From an uncultured Prevotellaceae bacterium (GTDB lineage Bacteria; Bacteroidota; Bacteroidia; Bacteroidales; Bacteroidaceae): a stretch of 64,000 nt of DNA. The first letter of the stretch is position 1. Every line of letters starts with the position of its first letter. Below are positions 9,238 through 16,157 of the stretch, in pieces. The stretch lies in the NCBI GenBank assembly GCA_902776935.1, contig CACYRS010000002.1, positions 1-64,000 of the forward strand. The letters are read 5' to 3'. The position numbers and the translations under genes were made by a program. The notes beneath the pieces were generated by a model that worked only from the letters and a program-made list of their open reading frames with translations, did not search any database and was not told where the DNA came from.

Positions 9238-10401
9238 TTATTTCCTTTTCAGCGCCAGCATCGTGATATCATCGCTCTGCTCTGCCTCGCCAACAAACTC
9301 ACTCACATCCGCCTTTATCGCATCGATAATCTGCTGACAGCTCTTGCCTGACGACTTTGAGAGACATCCCTTTAGGCGGTCATCTCCAAATTCCTGTTCA
9401 GAGATGTCTATAGCCTCAGTCACTCCATCGGTGAAGAGTACGATGGTATCGCCTTTTTCTAAGTGGCATTTGTTCTCTGAGAACTGATAGTCGTCAAACA
9501 CGCCGGCGATGATATCCGTAGACATCGGCAGAGACTCTATGCTTCCGTTGGCCTTGAGGATATATGGTGGGTTATGACCTGCGTTGGCGTATGTGATATC
9601 GCCAGTCTTGATATTGTAGATGCCGTAGAAGATAGTGACGAACATGTTCTTCACACTCTCCTTGGCCAGGAGCTCATTGGAATAGGTGACACACTCAGCA
9701 GGAGTGGCCCCCTTGATACCGGTAGCCCTGAGCAGGGTTCGGCTCACAGCCATGAAGATAGCTGCAGGCACTCCCTTGCCACTCACGTCGGCAATGGCAA
9801 AGCCTATCCTGTCGTCGTCGATACGGAAGAAGTCGTAGAAGTCGCCTCCCACATCTTTTGCCGCATTCATCGAGGCTGCGATATCCATCATGTCTGCATT
9901 CTCAGGGAAGGGAGGGAAGATACGCGGCAGGATAGCCTGTTGTATCTCACGGGCAACAGCGAGGTCGCCCTTGATAGACTCCAACTGGTTGTGCTCCTTC
10001 TCCATCTGTTTGATATACTGTATCTGTTCGATGGCTTTCTCTATCGTCACACTGAGGTCATCGAGATCGATGGGTTTTGTGGCGAAGTCGAAGGCTCCGT
10101 TGTTCATCGCCTGACGGATATTTCCCATATCTCCGTAGGCAGAGACCATGATACACTTCAGGGCGGGGTTCTGCATCTCGTTGATCTTCGTGAGAAGTGT
10201 CAGTCCGTCCATCTCGGGCATATTGATGTCGCTGAGGATGATGTCGAAGTTCTTTTCCTTGAGGAGCATTGTCAGGGCCTCCAGTCCGTTGTGGGCAAAC
10301 TTAAACTCATACTCGCCATGACGTATCTTACGTCTGAAGTATTGGGTGAGCAACAACTCGAGATCCATCTCGTCGTCTACACTAAGTATCTTTACTGGCA
10401 T
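9238..10401 (-). CDS. Response regulator with SpoIIE/RsbU-type PP2C phosphatase output
   Basis: A 387-residue cytoplasmic protein. The ATG at 10399-10401 was chosen although the frame stays open upstream, because the receiver begins at once (MPVKILSVDDEMDLE) and a promoter sits just upstream. The receiver (1-125) has the acidic pair Asp9/Asp10, phosphoacceptor Asp58 (IILSDINMP), Ser87 and Lys109 (FATKP). A short coiled-coil linker (about 130-155) leads to a PP2C/SpoIIE domain with VGGDFYDFF, ADVSGKGVPAA, NAGHNPP, FTDGVTEA and SDDIT metal-binding motifs. Such proteins usually dephosphorylate an anti-sigma-factor antagonist, but none is encoded nearby. It is the first gene of the five-gene signalling operon and is the likely target of the kinase at 3954-4775. 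Confidence 0.9.
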   Translation of the reverse strand: MPVKILSVDDEMDLELLLTQYFRRKIRHGEYEFKFAHNGLEALTMLLKEKNFDIILSDINMPEMDGLTLLTKINEMQNPALKCIMVSAYGDMGNIRQAMNNGAFDFATKPIDLDDLSVTIEKAIEQIQYIKQMEKEHNQLESIKGDLAVAREIQQAILPRIFPPFPENADMMDIAASMNAAKDVGGDFYDFFRIDDDRIGFAIADVSGKGVPAAIFMAVSRTLLRATGIKGATPAECVTYSNELLAKESVKNMFVTIFYGIYNIKTGDITYANAGHNPPYILKANGSIESLPMSTDIIAGVFDDYQFSENKCHLEKGDTIVLFTDGVTEAIDISEQEFGDDRLKGCLSKSSGKSCQQIIDAIKADVSEFVGEAEQSDDITMLALKRK

Positions 10402-10432
10402 AATTTTAATGTTATAATTCTTATTTTGGTTG

Positions 10433-10464
10433 CAAAAATAGTACAAAATGTCAAGAATACCAAA
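10433..10464 (-). promoter_or_regulatory. Promoter of the five-gene signalling operon
   Basis: On the minus strand TTTG (10461-10464), 20 bases, then TATTTTTG (10433-10440), a full match to the Bacteroidota TTTG / TAnnTTTG pattern. The start codon at 10401 would lie about 25 bases downstream of the transcription start. No equally good box was noticed between the operon's five genes, so this promoter probably serves all of them. Confidence 0.65.
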
Positions 10465-10494
10465 AAAAAAGATGAAAAAAAGAAATATTTTGTT

Positions 10495-10502
10495 TAATTT
10501 TG
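10495..10502 (+). promoter_or_regulatory. -7 box for the ATP-grasp-like gene
   Basis: TAATTTTG at 10495-10502 matches TAnnTTTG and lies 11 bases before the ATG at 10514, so the transcript would be nearly leaderless. A TTTG at the right distance upstream is not evident. The region is divergent with the signalling operon promoter. Confidence 0.5.
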
Positions 10503-10513
10503 CGGGCTGAAAG

Positions 10514-11554
10514 ATGAAACTGCATATTTTTAACCCCGAACACGATATTGCTCTGGCTGCCAACCTTAGCAATTTTACAGCCCCTCATGCAGGACGCCGT
10601 CTACGTCATGACCTCGGGTTTCTGCCTGCAATATGGGCAGAGGACGGGTATGTGCTTGTGGAGGATATCGAGGACGCCCAGAGGGGTTATTCGAGACTCA
10701 TGCATAAGACTTTCGACGGATTTGTCGACAAGCACATGCTTGCACATCTGGATATAGATAGTGTTGAGCCCTGGGGATGGGATCTGGCTTTGCGGAGTTA
10801 CCTGTTAAGATATGGAGTTAAGGCCGTTCCATCGGAGAAAGAGATAGCCGTTATCCGCGACCTCTCGCATCGTAAACATGCTGTAAGACTTTTAGGAAAG
10901 TTGCAGGATAAAGGTACAGTAGGCAAGTCGTGGTGCCTGGACTCGTTGTATGATGTGATGGGTATTCTCTTCGACCATAGGCATTTGGTGATGAAGGCTC
11001 CATGGAGTAGTAGTGGTAGGGGAATACGTTTCGTTGACGATGAAATCGACCAATTTCTCAGCAGCTGGGTGAATAAGACCATCGAGCGTCAGGGAAACAT
11101 CATCGCAGAGGAGTACAATAACAAGGTAAAGGATTTTGGTATGGAGTTTGAGAGCGATGGCAAGGGTGGGGTACGCTACTTAGGTCTTTCGCTTTTCCAT
11201 ACACAGAATGGTGCCTATACAGGTAATATTCTCGCGACGGAAGAGGAAAAGCTTGAGATGATAAGTCGTTATTTATCAAGAGAAAGACTTGATTCTGTTA
11301 AAGAGAAGATTCGTACTACTCTCGGGGCTTTATATAAGGGAAAGTATAAAGGTCCGTTTGGTGTGGACCTTATGATAGTAAGAGGTGATGAAAATGTAAA
11401 CTTCTTACTCAATCCGTGTGTGGAGATCAATCTCCGTCGTACAATGGGACATGTAGCCCTGGATCTCTCAAAGCATTGTCCTTCTGGCTCCATCATGAAT
11501 ATAAAGTATTCTGAGGACAAATACCGTATGTCTATTTCGTATAAAAATCAATAA
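10514..11554 (+). CDS. Conserved Bacteroidota protein, ATP-grasp-like
   Basis: A 346-residue cytoplasmic protein without signal peptide. It starts MKLHIFNPEHDIALAANLSN, an N-terminus I recognise from uncharacterised Bacteroidota proteins. Two segments resemble the ATP-grasp fold: VMKAPWSSSGRGI at about 158-170 (phosphate-binding loop after a lysine strand) and GPFGVDLMIV followed by NPCVEINLRRTMG at about 278-310 (metal-binding Glu and Asn). An ATP-dependent carboxylate-amine or carboxylate-thiol ligase is therefore likely, but the substrate is unknown. It is divergent from the signalling operon, stands alone, and its last 23 bases overlap a convergent pseudogene. An alternative is a structural ATP-grasp without activity. 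Confidence 0.6.
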   Translation: MKLHIFNPEHDIALAANLSNFTAPHAGRRLRHDLGFLPAIWAEDGYVLVEDIEDAQRGYSRLMHKTFDGFVDKHMLAHLDIDSVEPWGWDLALRSYLLRYGVKAVPSEKEIAVIRDLSHRKHAVRLLGKLQDKGTVGKSWCLDSLYDVMGILFDHRHLVMKAPWSSSGRGIRFVDDEIDQFLSSWVNKTIERQGNIIAEEYNNKVKDFGMEFESDGKGGVRYLGLSLFHTQNGAYTGNILATEEEKLEMISRYLSRERLDSVKEKIRTTLGALYKGKYKGPFGVDLMIVRGDENVNFLLNPCVEINLRRTMGHVALDLSKHCPSGSIMNIKYSEDKYRMSISYKNQ

Positions 11555-11771
11555 GCTTTGTCAGCGCCTCCTGGCATACAGCACAGAACTCAGGCTCTTC
11601 ATTTGTTCGCATCCTGCAGTTCTCGCTACCTCTCCACACTCCCTTGGAGAGATATCCGCCTCCCTCGTAAAGTCCTGCTTTGCCTTCCTTGATGAGGTGT
11701 TCCCATTTGATGATTTTTGTGCGTTTAGAATAATAACTGAAAGTAATAATATACTTATAATCAGTAATTTT
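11532..11771 (-). pseudogene. Relic of an M64-type metallopeptidase (C-terminal end only)
   Basis: A 79-codon open frame on the minus strand with no ATG near its beginning, ending at TAG 11532-11534. Its central and C-terminal part reads AGLYEGGGYLSKGVWRGSEN, then CRMRTN, EFCAVCQEAL and LIDFYTK. This matches the cysteine-containing C-terminal segment of Bacteroidota peptidase M64 (IgA-peptidase-like) proteins, which normally are several hundred residues long. The catalytic HExxH part is missing. The frame follows directly in phase after the folK stop codon (11772-11774) and overlaps the 3' end of the convergent ATP-grasp-like gene by 23 bases. It is probably what remains after deletion of the rest of the gene. 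Confidence 0.6.
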
Positions 11772-12143
11772 TCATAATTCGTTAATTAAATCCTTTACAT
11801 AATTTCTGTCCCAATCGCGAAGATGAAAACGTTCACCGTCGTATTCCAGTAGGTCGAGGTCTAACACCACTATTCCGTTCTCATTATGAGTACGTCCTAA
11901 TCGTCGCTCGGTTTCCTTAAGCACCTCTCCGAGCAGTCCACAACCCAAGGCCGTAGTGCCTTTGCATAGCTGGTTGAGATAGGATTCTTTGCATATACTA
12001 CTAATGGGTTCCGTCCATATTGCGGAGGTGAAATGTACCTCAGTGAGCAACTGCGTCAGTTGTTCTCTTGCCCCTGCCAAAGCCGTCTCCTGATTATAAT
12101 TTGAGGCCAGGCTGATAATCACGTGATGTTCTTTATGTGTCAT
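11772..12143 (-). CDS. folK: Short FolK-like dihydropteridine pyrophosphokinase
   Basis: A 123-residue protein resembling 2-amino-4-hydroxy-6-hydroxymethyldihydropteridine diphosphokinase, which transfers pyrophosphate from ATP to the pterin in folate synthesis. Supporting features are an N-terminal VIISLASN strand-loop, ESYLNQL near residue 53 and IVVLDLDLLEYDG near 90-102 with the two metal-binding Asp residues. The protein is some 35 residues shorter than E. coli FolK, and its ATP-binding W-loop is poorly preserved, so activity is uncertain. It is monocistronic with a -7 box at 12152-12159 and is followed in the same frame by an M64 peptidase relic. It could be a divergent FolK paralogue of unknown role. 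Confidence 0.65.
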   Translation of the reverse strand: MTHKEHHVIISLASNYNQETALAGAREQLTQLLTEVHFTSAIWTEPISSICKESYLNQLCKGTTALGCGLLGEVLKETERRLGRTHNENGIVVLDLDLLEYDGERFHLRDWDRNYVKDLINEL

Positions 12144-12151
12144 AACGATTG

Positions 12152-12159
12152 CAAAGATA
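12152..12159 (-). promoter_or_regulatory. -7 box for the folK-like gene
   Basis: TATCTTTG on the minus strand, 8 bases upstream of the ATG at 12141-12143, matches TAnnTTTG. No convincing -33 TTTG is seen. The very short distance implies an almost leaderless transcript. Confidence 0.5.
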
Positions 12160-12204
12160 ATAAAAAAATCTCTTCCGTTTGCATAAAATACAGAAATTAT
12201 TCAT

Positions 12205-12212
12205 TATCTTTG
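12205..12212 (+). promoter_or_regulatory. Distal -7 box upstream of serC
   Basis: TATCTTTG matches TAnnTTTG; a TTTG lies at 12178-12181, 23 bases upstream, a little far. A transcript from here would carry an untranslated leader of roughly 190 bases before serC. No known riboswitch was recognised. ATTCAC (12245-12250) and GTGAAT (12308-12313) could pair within the leader. Confidence 0.4.
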
Positions 12213-12326
12213 CAACGTTAAATAATTAATAATGAGGTAAAATATTCACAAATCGTTTCAAAATTGGCAGGTATAATTGACAAAATGAAAGAAAATCGAT
12301 TAATACTGTGAATTTTTGCTCAAATA

Positions 12327-12358
12327 TTTGGTGGAATGAAATAAAAAGTGTAATTTCG
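12327..12358 (+). promoter_or_regulatory. Proximal promoter of the serine operon
   Basis: TTTG (12327-12330), 20 bases, then TAATTTCG (12351-12358), one base off the TAnnTTTG consensus. Transcription would start near 12365, about 45 bases ahead of the serC ATG at 12411. Confidence 0.55.
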
Positions 12359-12410
12359 CAGCGTTTTTCAAAACCGATTAAATTTCAAACGTTAAAAATA
12401 TCAATTAAAA

Positions 12411-13478
12411 ATGAAGAAGTACAACTTTAATGCAGGTCCATCGATGCTCCCACGTGAGGTTATCGAAAAGACCGCCCAGCAGTGTCTTGATTTCAACGGT
12501 TCAGGTCTCTCTCTGATGGAGATCAGCCATCGTGCAAAGGACTTTCAGCCTGTAGTCGACGAGGCTGTAGCACTTGTAAAAGAACTCCTTTCTGTTCCTG
12601 AGGGTTACTCTGTAATTTTCCTTGGTGGAGGTGCAAGCCTTGAGTTCTGCATGATTCCTTATAATTTCCTTATTAAGAAGGCTGCTTATCTGAACACCGG
12701 TGTTTGGGCAAAGAAGGCCATGAAGGAAGCAAAGCTTTTCGGTGAGGTAGTAGAAGTTGCTTCTTCTGCTGATGCAAACTACACCTTCATTCCAAAGGAC
12801 TGGACTGTTCCTGCTGATGCTGACTATCTGCATATCACAACAAACAATACTATATACGGTACAGAGATCCGCAAGGACCTCGACGTTCCCGTTCGTCTGA
12901 TTGCTGATATGTCATCTGATATCTTCAGCCGACCTGTTGACGTTGCTAAGTACGACGCTATCTATGCTGGTGCTCAGAAGAACCTGGCTATGGCAGGTGT
13001 TACCATCGTCATCGTAAAGGACGACGCTCTTGGCAAGGCTCCACGTGAGATTCCTACCATGCTCGATTATCGCACACACGTTGACAAGGGTTCTATGTTC
13101 AATACTCCTCCAGTAGTACCTATCTACAGCGCTCTTGAGAACCTCCGTTGGATTAAGAAACAGGGTGGTGTAGAGGCAATGGACAAGCTGGCTCAGCAGC
13201 GTGCCGAGATTGTTTATGGTGAGATCGACCGCAACAAGATGTTCCAGGGTACAGCTAAGGCTGAGGACCGTTCACTGATGAATCTCTGCTTCGTAATGGC
13301 CGATGAGTACAAGGAGCTGGAGAAGGACTTCCTCGACTTCGCTGTATCAAAGGGTATGGTTGGTGTTAAGGGTCACCGTTCTGTTGGTGGTTTCCGTGCT
13401 TCTTGCTACAATGCCCAGACCATCGAAGGCTGCAACGCCCTCGTAGCTTGCATGAAGGAATTCGAGGCAAATCATTAA
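12411..13478 (+). CDS. serC: Phosphoserine aminotransferase
   Basis: A 355-residue PLP enzyme that converts 3-phosphohydroxypyruvate and glutamate to phosphoserine and 2-oxoglutarate, the second step of serine synthesis; members also act in pyridoxal phosphate formation. The N-terminal FNAGPSMLP is diagnostic. The PLP Schiff-base lysine is Lys190 in [12 protein letters not shown], and [12 protein letters not shown] binds substrate phosphate. Length is normal. The TAA is followed after 25 bases by serA, so the two are co-transcribed, with the HIT and DUF1015 genes behind. A phosphoserine phosphatase gene is not in the operon. Confidence 0.97.
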   Translation: MKKYNFNAGPSMLPREVIEKTAQQCLDFNGSGLSLMEISHRAKDFQPVVDEAVALVKELLSVPEGYSVIFLGGGASLEFCMIPYNFLIKKAAYLNTGVWAKKAMKEAKLFGEVVEVASSADANYTFIPKDWTVPADADYLHITTNNTIYGTEIRKDLDVPVRLIADMSSDIFSRPVDVAKYDAIYAGAQKNLAMAGVTIVIVKDDALGKAPREIPTMLDYRTHVDKGSMFNTPPVVPIYSALENLRWIKKQGGVEAMDKLAQQRAEIVYGEIDRNKMFQGTAKAEDRSLMNLCFVMADEYKELEKDFLDFAVSKGMVGVKGHRSVGGFRASCYNAQTIEGCNALVACMKEFEANH

Positions 13479-13503
13479 TAATTTCTTTCCGATAATAAAA
13501 AAA

Positions 13504-14421
13504 ATGAAAGTATTAGTTGCAACAGAGAAGCCATTCGCAGCAGCTGCTGTCAATGGTATCAAGGCAGAAGTAGAAGCAGCCGGCAATGAGCTCGTGCTGC
13601 TCGAGAAATATACTGAAAAGGCACAGCTGCTCGACGCCGTTAAGGACGCTGACGCGCTGATTATCCGCAGTGATAAGGTCGACGCTGAGGTGCTCGACGC
13701 TGCCAAGCAGTTGAAGATTGTGGTTCGCGCAGGTGCTGGTTACGACAACATCGACCTCGCTGCTGCTACCGCCCACAACGTAGTCGCTGAGAACACCCCT
13801 GGACAGAACGCCAATGCCGTAGCCGAGCTCGTATTCGGTCTGCTAGTCATGGCCGTTCGTGGTTTCTACAATGGCAAGAGCGGCTCAGAGCTGCTGGGTA
13901 AGAAGTTGGGTATCCTGGCTTTTGGTAACGTTGGCCGCAACGTGGCTCGCATCGCCAAGGGTTTTGGCATGGACGTCTATGCCTACGATGCTTTCTGCCC
14001 TGCAGAGGTCATAGAGAAGGCTGGTGTTCATGCCGTAGCCAATCAGGATGCTCTCTTTGAGACTTGTGATGTCGTATCACTCCATATCCCTGCTACTCCA
14101 GAGACCAAGCAGAGCATCAACTACGCCCTGGTTGGCAAGATGAAGAAGGGTGGCGTGCTGGTTAACACAGCCCGTAAGGAGGTTATCAACGAGCCGGAGC
14201 TGATTAAGCTGATGGCTGAGCGTGAGGACCTGAAGTTCGTTACCGACATCATGCCTGATGCAAATGATGAGTTCTTGAAGTTTGAGGGACGCTACTTCTC
14301 AACACCAAAGAAGATGGGTGCTCAGACAGCCGAGGCCAACATCAACGCCGGTATCGCTGCCGCTAAGCAGATCAACGCCTTCTTCAAGGATGGCGACACA
14401 AAGTTCCAGGTTAACAAGTAA
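13504..14421 (+). CDS. serA: D-3-phosphoglycerate dehydrogenase, short Lys-type
   Basis: A 305-residue NAD-dependent 2-hydroxyacid dehydrogenase, the first step of serine synthesis. The Rossmann motif ILAFGNVGRNVARIAKGFG is at about 137-155, and Arg224 (NTARKEVINE) fits the substrate-binding Arg. It has no ACT or other C-terminal regulatory domain. Where most family members have the catalytic His (TPHxGA), this protein has TPKKMGAQT with Lys at about 269. This is the pattern of the lysine-type phosphoglycerate dehydrogenases described from Entamoeba and Bacteroidota, so it is not a defect. The absence of an ACT domain argues against direct feedback by serine. Confidence 0.93.
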   Translation: MKVLVATEKPFAAAAVNGIKAEVEAAGNELVLLEKYTEKAQLLDAVKDADALIIRSDKVDAEVLDAAKQLKIVVRAGAGYDNIDLAAATAHNVVAENTPGQNANAVAELVFGLLVMAVRGFYNGKSGSELLGKKLGILAFGNVGRNVARIAKGFGMDVYAYDAFCPAEVIEKAGVHAVANQDALFETCDVVSLHIPATPETKQSINYALVGKMKKGGVLVNTARKEVINEPELIKLMAEREDLKFVTDIMPDANDEFLKFEGRYFSTPKKMGAQTAEANINAGIAAAKQINAFFKDGDTKFQVNK

Positions 14422-14429
14422 TCATATTT

Positions 14430-14855
14430 ATGCAAAGCGATCCTAAGCAGTGCCTGTATTGCACTAACAATCAGACACTCCACGACCTCATGATAGAGAT
14501 CTGTGAGTTATCTGTATCACGCGCCTTCCTGTTTAAGGAGCAGACATATCGCGGACGTTGCCTCGTGGCTTACAAAGACCACGTCAACGACCTCAATGAA
14601 CTCTCTGACGAAGACCGTAATGCCTTTATGGCCGATGTTGCAAAGATGACACGTGCCATGCAGAAGGCTTTCAATCCTGAGAAGATCAACTACGGTGCTT
14701 ACAGCGACAAACTCTCGCACCTGCATTTCCACCTGGCTCCAAAGTATGTGGATGGTCCCGACTACGGTGGCACGTTCCAGATGAATCCGGGCAAGGTATA
14801 TCTATCAGATGCAGAGTACGCAGACATGATCGCAAAAATAAAGGAAAATCTCTAA
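14430..14855 (+). CDS. HIT-family hydrolase
   Basis: A 141-residue histidine-triad protein. The catalytic HLHFHLAPK (HxHxHxxx) is at about residues 96-104, preceded by the usual GAYSDKLSHLHFH context. An N-terminal CLYC pair may bind zinc. HIT proteins hydrolyse nucleoside phosphoramidates, dinucleoside polyphosphates or similar adducts; the substrate here cannot be read from sequence. It starts 8 bases after serA and ends 2 bases before the DUF1015 gene, so it belongs to the serine operon, though no direct metabolic link is known to me. Confidence 0.88.
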   Translation: MQSDPKQCLYCTNNQTLHDLMIEICELSVSRAFLFKEQTYRGRCLVAYKDHVNDLNELSDEDRNAFMADVAKMTRAMQKAFNPEKINYGAYSDKLSHLHFHLAPKYVDGPDYGGTFQMNPGKVYLSDAEYADMIAKIKENL

Positions 14856-14857
14856 TC

Positions 14858-16105
14858 ATGGCTATTGTAAAACCCTTTAAAGGTATTCGTCCTCCAAAGG
14901 ACCTGGTGGAGAAGGTAGAGAGCCGTCCTTACGATGTTCTCGACAGCGAAGAGGCTCGTGCAGAGGCTGGCGACAATGAGATGAGTCTTTATCATATCAT
15001 CAGGCCAGAAATTGACTTCCCTATAGGAACGTCGGAGTATGACCCTCGTGTATATGAGAAGGCCGCAGAGAACTTCCAGAAGTTTCAGGACAAGGGCTGG
15101 CTGGTTCAGGATTCACGCGAACATTATTATATATATGCTCAGACGATGAATGGCAAGACCCAGTACGGACTGGTGGTATGTGCCCATACCGACGACTATA
15201 TGGCCGGACGCATCAAGAAACATGAGCTCACACGTCGTGACAAGGAGGAAGACCGCATGAAGCATGTGCGTGTTAACAATGCCAATATCGAACCAGTGTT
15301 CTTCGCTTATCCCGACAATGCTGTGCTCAACGACCTTATCATGCGTTATGCAGCCACAGAGCCAGAGTACGATTTCATCGCTCCAGTCGATGGCTTCCGT
15401 CATCAGTTCTGGGTAATCGATGATGATAAGGATACTCAGACCATTACTGATGAGTTTGCCAAGATGCCATCAATGTATATCGCTGACGGTCACCATCGTT
15501 CCGCAGCAGCTGCTCTCGTGGGTGCTGAGAAACAGAAGCAGAACCCTAACCATAAGGGTGATGAAGAGTATAACTTCTTCATGGCAGTATGCTTCCAGGC
15601 TTCACAGCTAACGATTCTCGACTACAACCGCGTGGTGAAGGATCTCAACGGCATGTCGTCAGAGGAGTTCCTTGCTGCATTGCAGGTAAACTTTGAGGTT
15701 GAAGATAAGGGCATAGATATATATAAGCCCCAGCAGCTCCACGAGTTCTCGCTCTATCTCGATGAACACTGGTACAGTCTGAAGGCTAAGGAGGGAACAT
15801 ACGACAACAGCGATCCTATTGGAGTGCTCGACGTGGATATCTCCAGTCGTCTTATCCTCGATGAGATTTTGAATATAGGTGATTTGAGAAGTTCTCAGCG
15901 TATCGACTTCGTTGGTGGTCTGCGTGGCCTTGGTGAACTGAAGCGCCGTGTTGACTCAGGCGAGATGCGTGCAGCATTGGCTCTTTATCCTGTGTCTATG
16001 CAACAGATTATGGACATTGCCGACTCTGGTAAGATCATGCCTCCAAAGGCTACATGGTTTGAGCCAAAGTTGCGCTCAGGTCTTGTGATACATAAACTCA
16101 GTTAA
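14858..16105 (+). CDS. DUF1015 (COG4198) family protein in the serine operon
   Basis: A 415-residue cytoplasmic protein of the DUF1015 family, recognised from MAIVKPFKGIRPPKDLVEKV, SRPYDVLDSEE, KKHELTRRDKEEDR and the invariant MYIADGHHRSAAA at about 205-217. The DGHHR motif recalls the active-site region of ParB/sulfiredoxin-fold enzymes, some of which (SerK, SbnI) phosphorylate free L-serine; that resemblance is suggestive only. It is the last gene of serC-serA-HIT-DUF1015 with a 2-base gap, and a strong bidirectional terminator follows at 16116-16154. The conserved link with serine genes hints at a role in serine or phosphoserine metabolism. Confidence 0.88.
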   Translation: MAIVKPFKGIRPPKDLVEKVESRPYDVLDSEEARAEAGDNEMSLYHIIRPEIDFPIGTSEYDPRVYEKAAENFQKFQDKGWLVQDSREHYYIYAQTMNGKTQYGLVVCAHTDDYMAGRIKKHELTRRDKEEDRMKHVRVNNANIEPVFFAYPDNAVLNDLIMRYAATEPEYDFIAPVDGFRHQFWVIDDDKDTQTITDEFAKMPSMYIADGHHRSAAAALVGAEKQKQNPNHKGDEEYNFFMAVCFQASQLTILDYNRVVKDLNGMSSEEFLAALQVNFEVEDKGIDIYKPQQLHEFSLYLDEHWYSLKAKEGTYDNSDPIGVLDVDISSRLILDEILNIGDLRSSQRIDFVGGLRGLGELKRRVDSGEMRAALALYPVSMQQIMDIADSGKIMPPKATWFEPKLRSGLVIHKLS

Positions 16106-16115
16106 ATTTATAAAC

Positions 16116-16154
16116 AAAAGATGGCAGCCATTTTGAGATCGGCTGCCATCTTTT
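16116..16154. terminator. Bidirectional intrinsic terminator
   Basis: A perfect 14-bp stem (16116-16129 AAAAGATGGCAGCC with 16141-16154 GGCTGCCATCTTTT) and an 11-base loop. T-runs on both strands let it end both the serine operon and the convergent DUF4301 gene. Confidence 0.9.
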
Positions 16155-16157
16155 GTT

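Noticed and set aside
9574-10497. 307-codon plus-strand open frame opposite the response-regulator/PP2C gene
   Set aside because: Antisense to intact receiver and phosphatase motifs; composition (rich in H, V, L, D) is typical of a shadow frame.
10402-10572. Upstream extension of the response-regulator gene by 57 codons
   Set aside because: It would run through the operon promoter and the divergent gene's start; the receiver begins right after the ATG at 10401.
12501-12833. 110-codon minus-strand frame inside serC
   Set aside because: Antisense shadow of a highly conserved gene, no promoter or motif.
13504-14421. Inactive SerA because the catalytic His is missing
   Set aside because: Lys in place of His in TPKKMGAQT is a known active subtype of phosphoglycerate dehydrogenase.
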